64,000 bases of DNA from Valencia hispanica. Its lineage: Eukaryota; Chordata; Actinopteri; Cyprinodontiformes; Valenciidae. The stretch lies in assembly GCA_963556495.2 (NCBI GenBank), contig OY747710.1, positions 17,149,000-17,212,999 of the forward strand. The letters run 5' to 3'. The notes below the pieces were generated by a model. That model was not told the origin of the DNA, did not search any database, and saw only the letters and a program-made list of their open reading frames with translations. Shown one piece after another: positions 56,381 through 64,000 of this stretch. The first letter of the stretch is position 1. Every line of letters starts with the position of its first letter. The translations under genes were made by a program, and so were the position numbers.

Positions 56381-59033
56381 CAGTGCTGGCAACTGCCTAC
56401 ATATTAAAAGGAAAGTTGGTATAAAGGGGAAAACAGAAAGGAGGAAATAATTATCTAGATTAGGATTTGGTCATACGGGTTAAACAATAAATTATTTAAA
56501 CCGGGGAAACATGCTACACGGAAATGTGATTTTTGTCTTCAAGAAGAGAATTTTTAGCATGTTATATTTTTTTTGCCTGAAGTATACTGTTGAGAGAAGG
56601 GAAGCGGTACAAAATATTTACAAGATATAAAATTGCAACTGGACATCCAAGACCTCCTAAACAAAATTTATAGTTCTGAACAAAAAATTGCTGAGATATC
56701 TCAAGAAGATGATATTAATAGAAATAATATTGTTTTTGTTTGTTTTTTAGTACTTTGTAAAAATAAGTAGGGCATATTTAGTATGCACTGAACGTTAATT
56801 ATTTTCAGTGTTTTTTGTTATAAGTTTTTGAACTCACCATGCGTTTCGAACGTTCTTTGAATGCACCACAGGTGTGCAATGCAGCATAGTATGACAAGCT
56901 TCTGTGTGATGTTCCTGTGTGGCTTTTAAAAAAAAGGTCGGTCTTATATACCTGCAGATTTCTTTTGAACTTTTGAATTAATTTTACACACAAAACAACT
57001 TCGTTTGTTAGTGGGTAAAATGAACCGAGAAAGGTTTATAATTGGTCCGATGTACAGTGATGATACTGCATGCACATACGTAGATCAGAGTGTCTGGAAA
57101 CAGTCTGGATGCAGAATAAGCCGGTTTTCTGTTGATGTGGCATAACCTGTCAGAATAGCATACCGGAAGTTTATTTTTATAGCGCCGTCTGTCAGTTTAG
57201 CCTACTTTATTGAAACAGCATACCAGTGTATGTTACGGGGTCTGGGTATGGTATTTTGACAGGTTTTTGCTTCACAGAAAATACACCTTATAAAAAGGTA
57301 TACCGTTTTGATAGCCACTTGTTTAATAGAAACTACAGTTTATGAAGGAGTATGATGTTTTCTCGACTTGTTCATGGCAAGTCTGAACCCGGTAGAAGTC
57401 GTTCTGATCCTGAAAAAGAGCCGCATGGACCCCTCATGCCTTTAAAATGATCCACATGCGCATCTTGGAAATTGAACACTTAAATCTTATAGGACTGGCA
57501 TATTTTTCGGACATAGCCGCTTTAAAATCTCAGCAAAGTATTTTTCTCAATTTTTCTTACCTTACAATTTTAGAAAATATCTTAGTTTAGGTATAATAAC
57601 TTTACGACTTTTTAACAGAGTATTTCCGAGTTTTTTCTTGAAAATGTGTGAAATTAATCTCAAAATCTTTTGACAGAAATTTACTACATTTCTTTTTTTC
57701 CGATTTAACAATTTAACATGAAATTACACAATTTTATGAGTCCACTTGCTAAAAATAATATATGGAAAACTTCTGTTAACATTTCTTGTGATTCTATATG
57801 GGGTGCAATTAGGTTATGTGTATATAATATGTGATAATACACCAAATCTTACCGCTTGTAGCCTATGGTATGCTGCATTGATGGTTTTATTTTTTTTTAT
57901 TTTTTACGTGTCCTGTTTGGCAGTGTGGAGCTCAGAATTGGTGTCTGAGTACCAAGTAGAAGCCCAACAGATTTACTTTCACAAGCGGAGCAGTAAAGCT
58001 TTTGCTATAGTCCTCCACCTGATATATGTGTGAAAAATCTTTATTATGAATTGTTGGGGTTTTTATTTCCTGATGTTATGGACACGGAGACGGAAAATTA
58101 AGGAGAAGAAAGAAGGAAGATGAAGAAGAGAGGTAGGAAACAAAAAGTCAAGAGAGAGGGTGAGTTGAAAATACAAGAGAGGAAGGGGAACAAAGAAAAC
58201 ACAGCAAGACATTGAAGTCTGCCTCCATACCCACAGGACGGCAGAGAGAGGGGGAAAAACAAAACAAAACACGAAAAAGGAACATCGACAAAAAAAACCA
58301 AACATTGTGAACTAAGAATTACACAACCACATCACACAAAAATAGATATAAAAATACAACAACAAGAACAACTCAACACAGAAAAACTCATGGTACCGAT
58401 TAATCAAGCTCTAGTAACAACCTCAGCCCAAGAATATATCCTTAAACACCAGAGACCCCACATCAATGTGTGTGTGTTAGCATGCTGGTGCATATAAGGT
58501 TTCTACATAAGAGTGTTCGATAGCTGGTGTGAGCAGGCATCAATCCGTCTCCCAGGAATCGATGCAGACATGAAGGACCCCCAGAGCCCCAGGCGGACCC
58601 GGGTGGGGCCGACCGCATCCCCCAAGAGTGGAGCAAAGGAGAACCCCTGGGGAACATCCAGCGGCCACTATGCAGGGGCCCGGGGGGCAGCAGTGACGAG
58701 CCCACGGGCCCCGCCGGCAACCGGCCGCGCCGAGGCAGGCCGGTCAATGGACCGGGGGAGTTTGATTTTAACGCATGCAGAATTCCACAAGTTTCACTGC
58801 TGCGCATGTGCGTTACCCGAAGGTATGCCGTTCTGATGGGTATGGTGTTCCGTCAGAACACCTGCTCTCTAATCTGTAGAGAATATCGGTGACAAAGTTT
58901 CACAGAAAGTAGCTAAGGGTGGTCAGATATGTCGCTAGATTTGTCACTAAGCGCTTTTTGGAAAAAAAAAAGTCCTTAAGGGGTCTGAAAAGTCGTTCGA
59001 AATAGCAACAAAGTTGCTAAGTTGGAAACACTG
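56381..59033. mobile_element. hAT-type element carrying a GC-rich repeat
   Basis: Termini CAGTGCTGGCAACT and AAGTTGGAAACACTG are imperfect inverted repeats, and the flanking octamers GTTGGGTG at 56373-56380 and 59034-59041 are identical. The identical 8-bp duplication is strong evidence for a hAT insertion. No transposase is visible. The interior includes the inverted short copy of the unclassified GC-rich repeat (about 57905-58757). Confidence 0.85.
57905..58757 (-). repeat. unclassified GC-rich repeat, short inverted copy
   Basis: The reverse complement of parts of the copy at 7445-9360. It shares the ACACGTCCT/ACGTGTCCTGTTTGG edge, the GGAGACGGAAAATTAAGGAG tract and the SIRLPGIDADMK-coding segment. 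It is internally deleted and stops at 58757, where the match to about 8532 of the long copy ends. Confidence 0.8.
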
Positions 59034-59239
59034 GTTGGGTGAATTATTGCAGGATCATGCGTTGATTTCGAAACAGCGCCACCACTGTTGCTGCGTTTGT
59101 CTCCAGTAACTGCAGTTAAATCCCGACCATTGAGCGCATAGAACCGACAGGCCGCGCTGAAAGTATTTATTTATTTATATCTCCATTGTGAGTCGGTGGC
59201 GGCAATAAATTAGATCCCTATGTAGGAAAAACCCTGCTT

Positions 59240-60108
59240 AAACTAATTGCATTGGCTCTCCGTATGTTTTAGGATCGATTTTAAGGTTCTGTTAATGGTT
59301 TTTAAGTGTCTTAAGGGTCTTGGGCCTTCTTATCTTTCAGAACTACTTTTTCCATATAAACCTTTGCAATCTCTGCGCTGCTCTGGCAGCCGTGTCCTTG
59401 TTATCCCTAAAGTCAGGACACACACTCATGGCGAGGCATCTTTCCATTATTATGACCCGCACCTCTGGAACAGGCTGCCAGAGGACCTCAGGGCCGCAGA
59501 GAACGTTCAAGATTTTAAGAGCAGGCTCAAGACTCACCTTTTTAGCCTAATTTTAACTGATTATTATTTATTATAGTCCATTTAATTGCTCTGCATGTTT
59601 TACTTTATAAATTTTATCAGTGTTTTTACTACTTAATCTCACCATACTTATTCTCTGTTTATTTTGCACTTTAATTTGTTATTTTAATCTTCGTCCTGTA
59701 TTTCGTCTGTGGGAGCCCTCTGCCTCGGGAGCGGTGGTCAGCTGTGGCTGCCTGGGTGCTCTCCAGGTAGCGCTTGGTGGAGGTGGGGGTCTCGGCCTTG
59801 CCTCCTCTGGCCGTCCTGGGTCAGTGCCTTGGCGGCTGCTGTTGATCTACTGCTCTGGTGCAGATGACCCCTTTGATGGCACTTCCTTACCTGGGTCATC
59901 TGTACTCAGTCCATTGTCCTTTTTACTGTTACTTTTAAGTGTGTGCTTGCCTGAGGGTTGGGGGGAGGGGGTATAACTATGATAACGCTTTTAAATCTGT
60001 GGGGAAGGGATGGGAATATGGTTTATGTGGCTTCATTTTTTCATCTTCACTGTGAACTGTAATTTGTGCATGAAAAGCGCTTTATAAATAAAGTTTGATT
60101 AGATTTGA
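59240..60108 (+). mobile_element. L2-type LINE 3' fragment
   Basis: The frame at 59247-59576 encodes [20 protein letters not shown] and LWNRLPEDLRAAENVQDFKS. A GC-rich 3' UTR (CTGGGTGCTCTCCAGG) and the terminus AAAGCGCTTTATAAATAAAG follow. It matches the minus-strand copy at 18948-20150 in both coding and 3' UTR sequence. Confidence 0.88.
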
Positions 60109-60947
60109 AAAGTGATAGCTTATACTGCTTTTTGTTTTCTACGCATACATTTCTAAACTAATAACTATGATTTATGCTTAAAAGAACCACCAACATAGTT
60201 TGAAAGGTTTTTGTTTTTTCCTTTTCCTACCTACAGCCTCCAGATCTAAAAAGGCTAATCTAGTTGAGGATGCATTTGTTCTCCTATTTTATTATTTATC
60301 TTCTGTGTGTTGGTGTTGCTTCCACCAAGTAGGTTATGTTTTTGCGAGGGTTGGTTTGTCTGTTTGTTTGTTAGTTAGCAACATAACGCAGATGGATTTT
60401 GAAGAAATTTTCAGTGGGGGGGAGTGACTTTTTATTTTTATTGGATATGTCCTTTAAAATTAGTTGGCTAACAAACTTGTGCAGTTGCCCCTAAACAAAA
60501 TCTGTTCATTCATAGTGTTAAAGCCAAAGTAATATGTGGATTAACCCTGTCAAACGAAATAATTCTCCCGTCTATGATGAGACAGGAATGATTCAGACAT
60601 GTTGATCTGTTCTTTTGTGATATCAGCTCTTACTGTCACAACTTAATTTACTTCCCTCTCTCCTATAGTCTCATTTGTCATTTTCCAATTTCCTGGGCTA
60701 AGCAGAGGTCAGTTAAATGTCCTCCTTCACTGTGTGCTAAAATGATTTCACCTTATCTATGGTATATCAATTCTGTTCTTCAAATCTCCCCCTAGATAAC
60801 TTTCAGATGACTTTATAGTGGCTTGGGGGAATTGTCTGGGAAAGGTTGGTGGATGATTTACTCCCAATCTGTAAGTTGTTTGTATAATGCAGTTGTTTCA
60901 GGGCAGCTGGGATAGGGTTTTTTTTTTGGTTCTTGCCTGTTTTTCTA
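60109..60947. other. no gene recognised
   Basis: Includes a TTTGTCTGTTTGTTTG stretch (about 60350) but no supported exon and no xrcc1 match. Confidence 0.4.
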
Positions 60948-61554
60948 CAGGTGCCTCAATAAATCGGAATATCAATGAAAATATATTTTATTTCAGTAAT
61001 TCATTCCAAAGTGATACTAATATGAAGATTACAGCTAATAAAAAAAAAACTAAAATTGAAGTTCATAGAAAATGTAATGATGTTCATGTACTGTACAGTT
61101 CTTAATACTTAATCCCGACAATCCATTTTGTATGAATTACTACATCAATACAGTCTGGCATGAAGGTGAACTGCCTGTGGTCATGCTGAGGTTATAAGGA
61201 AGCCTAAGTTGTTTATATACCAGCCTTCCACCTATCTGCATTGTTGGATCTCTTATCTTTCTCCTCACAATGACCCATAGGTTCACTGCGAAATTTGGGT
61301 CCCTAAAGTGTGCTCCAAGCAGAGTAATACAATGGTCATGAAAGCAGGTATTGGTACTTATGGCATTGTGGGTAGGTGCCAAATCCTGCTAAAAAATTAA
61401 ATCAGCATCTCCATTAAGCTTGTCAGCAGAGAAGCATTGAGTGGTTCAAATTGTCCTGGTAGACGCTGCGCTGACTTGATAAAACACAATGGATCAACAC
61501 CAGCAGAAGTCATGGCTCTCTAACTACAGAAGGGACAAAAAAGGTGCACGTTGA
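60948..61554 (-). mobile_element. degraded Tc1-like element (ATTAGAATATCATC family)
   Basis: Begins ACAGGTGCCTCAATAAATCG and continues antisense through GGATCTCTTATCTTTCTCCT and TTAAGCTTGTCAGCAGAG, the transposase gene of the same family as 42590-43461. It is truncated where the MITE starts at 61555. Confidence 0.7.
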
Positions 61555-62064
61555 CGGAACTTCAGGGTAATTGAACTGTACTTTCATCTATCGGGGTTAA
61601 TCTGTTGGTCGTCGTGTCTCTATACAAAATTGGCCCTTTTAGGGACTTAGCTAAGTTTCCACATATCACGGCCATTTTGGCATTAAAATGGTGTCACTGA
61701 TCAGTGCTAAAAGGTGCCCACAGCAGCAAAGAATAACAAGATTGACATGGAAGAAGCAGAGAAGGTTGCTGCGTTGCTGTTTGCTATGTTGTTATACAAT
61801 GCTTCACCAGCAACTCTTTTCTTTTCTTTTACAAAGCCGGTTGCGACGTCTGCTCAATTCACTCTGAATTACAACCGATCAGCGTGACTTAACCAAAGCT
61901 CCCGCCCAGCGACTCTAACTGGCCATTTATAAGTACATACCCCCAGACTGGTACTCCGTTGGTTCCTAAAATAACCCCAAAAATGACCCTGTCGGCCCGA
62001 CCCGGTGTAGTGGAGACACACGCGTACATGAAGTTCCGGCAAAATTACCCTGAACTTTCAATAG
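61555..62064. repeat. MITE, inverted second copy of the xrcc1 intron 5 element
   Basis: Left end CGGAACTTCAGGGTAATTG, right end CAAAATTACCCTGAACTTTC. The interior (CTGGTACTCCGTTGGTTCC, CCGACCCGGTGTAGTGGAGA) matches 37508-37962 in reverse. Confidence 0.8.
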
Positions 62065-62319
62065 GGGAAACTCGCCTAAAGCAACTTGGACTCTCCAGAC
62101 TCTGGGACTTGGGTTGCACTATATTAAGAAAACATGTGATAGGTGATAATATTGGTGAATGTAGTGATGACTATATGACATTCAATAAATATTCAAATTA
62201 CTATAAGTGTTATTGTATTTCTGCTTTTTGTTCTAATTTGTAGTTTGTTAATTACTTGAACACCTTACTGCCACAAACTTTTTATGCTTCATTACATGAA
62301 TAGTTTCACAAAATATATG

Positions 62320-63554
62320 TAGTGTTGCCACGATTCATCGATTCGTCGCGACAACGTCGACGACCAAAACTTTTGACGACAAATGAAGTAATTGACGTCG
62401 TTTATTTTTTTAAGCTATCTTTTTCTCTTAACACTGCCGCTGTACCGTGCCCAGTAGTGGCTATCGGGGTTGGCCATGGCGTCACCGGAATAGCCCAAAC
62501 AGCAGTATCATAGCGAGTTGACAGTGGAGCTCTAAAGTTCTGGAGTTTTTTATAAAAATGAAAGAGAAGCATGTGTATGCAAAATTCACAAGTTAGAACC
62601 TGCTTTCCATGGCAATACAACGATGATGCTCGAGCATCTTAAAAGGAAGCCCGATGTGGCTGACTACGAAGAGGGAAAGTCGCCTCTGTAAGTTAATTAG
62701 CTTGTTAGCTGCTAACATTAACATCAACAGTGGGATTATGTCCTCTTTTCCCAGGACATGGCAGCTTTTCACCTTCTGTCTGGGGCATCCGGGGGGCATT
62801 CATAGATTGATGAAAATGTCAGCGTTCTCTCATATGACGTCCTTCCCGGCCCGAGCTGCTGCCTAGAGGCTGGTTCTGACCCGTTCATAGACTGAACAGA
62901 CCGCACAGGTGTCACGACAAATGTGTGGCGGAATGCAACGTGCTCATAGCTGGCTTATTTGTTTCTGTGTATGGCAGGTGCCAAAGATCCCGTTGGTCAC
63001 AAAGACAGAAAAACTATGAAAAGACTGAGCAGAGTGAGTTTATCTATTAAATGAAAAACTAAGACATGAGTTTTATATTTATTATTACATTAAAAATAAA
63101 ATACTTGTTTTCTCAGAATGTAATTCTTAGTTTGACTTTTTATATTTTAGATGGCTGTGGGCAGGAAGAATCTTCTGTAGCAGTCTGTATTACAGCAGTT
63201 TGAAGCTGCTGACTGAAGATGCTGTTGTATTACTTGTATTGATAGCTGTAACATTAACAGTAGTGATTGTAATTTCATTACCCTTAGCACACCTCATGTG
63301 TTTGCTGTAACACTTTTATTTTATAATTAGTCCATAAATGTTGTTGAATGAGCTATCATCTTAATTGTCAGTATTTTAGATATCACATAACACTTGGAGA
63401 TAACACTTCAAGCGAGAAGCAAATGATGGTCATATTAGAGCAGCTGTGTTCTGCTGCAATAAGATTCAATTTACTCTTGATCCGATTTGTCGACTAATTG
63501 GCAAAATAATCGGTGATTAGTCGATTATCAAAAGAATCATTTGTGGCAGCCCAA
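62320..63554 (+). mobile_element. hAT element with BED-finger remnant
   Basis: The left end TAGTGTTGCCACGATTCATC mirrors the right end (complement of TGGCAGCCCAA). The octamer AATATATG flanks both sides (62312-62319; 63555-63562). Near 62540-62650 a broken BED finger is readable (KVWSFFIKMKEKHVYAKF and, in another frame, MLEHLKRKP). Most of the transposase is deleted. Confidence 0.82.
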
Positions 63555-63724
63555 AATATATGACAGACATGGAGAGCATTAATGCTTAGTACTTTAGTAA
63601 TTAATTAACTTTTGGTTGGCATAAAGATGTGATATGTCATGAAGTCATATCTCAGAAGTAATTTGCTCAGGTGAGACGACTCATAACTCTGGTTCAGAAG
63701 CAGCTTAACATGAGAAATGCAACA

Positions 63725-64000
63725 CTGTAGGGCATCTCCTAGATACATCTGTGTGTGGTGGCTCTTCCAGCTGTTGCCAACTACTTGTGAATTTACTCTA
63801 AACTTTTGAATGGGCTTTGGTTGACAATATTCTCAAGTCTGTGATTATCCTTGTTGGTTTTGAATCTTTATTTTTTTTCCACCATACTTTTTCCTTCAAC
63901 TCAATTTTTGATTAATTTGTTTGGATACATTCTTCTTTGAACAGCCCAATTACCTTGCCTGTGGAAGCTGTTAATGAACGTCTGCCAGACAACTGCACTG
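63725..64000. mobile_element. Tc1-like remnant at window end
   Basis: GATACATCTGTGTGTGGTGGCTC (63741) repeats the tract near 44001-44020, and the sequence onward matches that Tc1-like family at 44601-44700. It continues beyond the window. Confidence 0.5.

Noticed and set aside
46274..64000. Search for xrcc1 exon 11 and BRCT2
   Set aside because: I read both strands for an acidic CK2-site linker and a BRCT tryptophan motif and found none bordered by splice sites. A small exon could still be missed by eye.

Overview
The window is vertebrate nuclear DNA, almost certainly from a ray-finned (teleost) fish. The genes have short exons bounded by GT/AG introns. The repeats are those typical of teleosts: many Tc1-like transposons, L2-type non-LTR retrotransposons ending in short microsatellites, hAT elements with 8-bp target duplications, and tRNA-like SINEs. 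No bacterial-style gene organisation is present. The species cannot be determined from the sequence.

Three host genes can be reconstructed exon by exon. (1) Minus strand, 20969 down to 9420: a seven-exon NOD-like receptor of 947 codons (CARD-like exon, two short lysine-rich linker exons, a large NACHT exon, short LRR exons, a charged helical C-terminus). (2) Plus strand, 24658 to 30609: an eight-exon, 571-codon Siglec/MAG-like receptor (signal peptide, V-set domain, three further Ig domains, one membrane segment, a tyrosine-rich tail). (3) Plus strand, from 33876: the first ten exons of xrcc1, a DNA single-strand-break repair scaffold, covering the N-terminal domain, the linker and BRCT1 (412 codons). 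Its remaining exons were not found before the end of the window. In each case phases match at every junction, and the two complete genes sum to a multiple of three, which is strong support for the models. The NLR and the Siglec-like gene are head to head, 3.7 kb apart, with a nested pair of Tc1 elements filling most of the gap.

Layout: 1-4000, repeat remnants (a 38-bp minisatellite at 394-859 and a THAP-domain pseudogene near 2734). 4001-6587, a complete-ended hAT element holding a retroviral env/LTR remnant. 7445-9360, a GC-rich unclassified repeat ending about 60 bp from the NLR stop codon. 9420-20969, the NLR gene, with a Tc1 remnant and two L2 copies in its introns. 21625-24265, an old Tc1 split by a younger one. 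24658-30609, the Siglec-like gene with a SINE-bearing Tc1 in intron 4. 31140-32181, an L2 fragment. 33876-46273, xrcc1 exons 1-10. 46274-64000, about 17.7 kb of repeats that is probably still xrcc1 intron 10.

No new multi-gene system stands out. The most notable observations are the redox-switch cysteine missing from xrcc1, the Siglec-like receptor with its cysteine framework intact but the sialic-acid arginine apparently replaced and a cluster of four YxN motifs in the tail, the CARD-linker-NACHT NLR, several nested transposons whose insertion order can be read directly, and a perfect 21-bp hairpin in an NLR intron.
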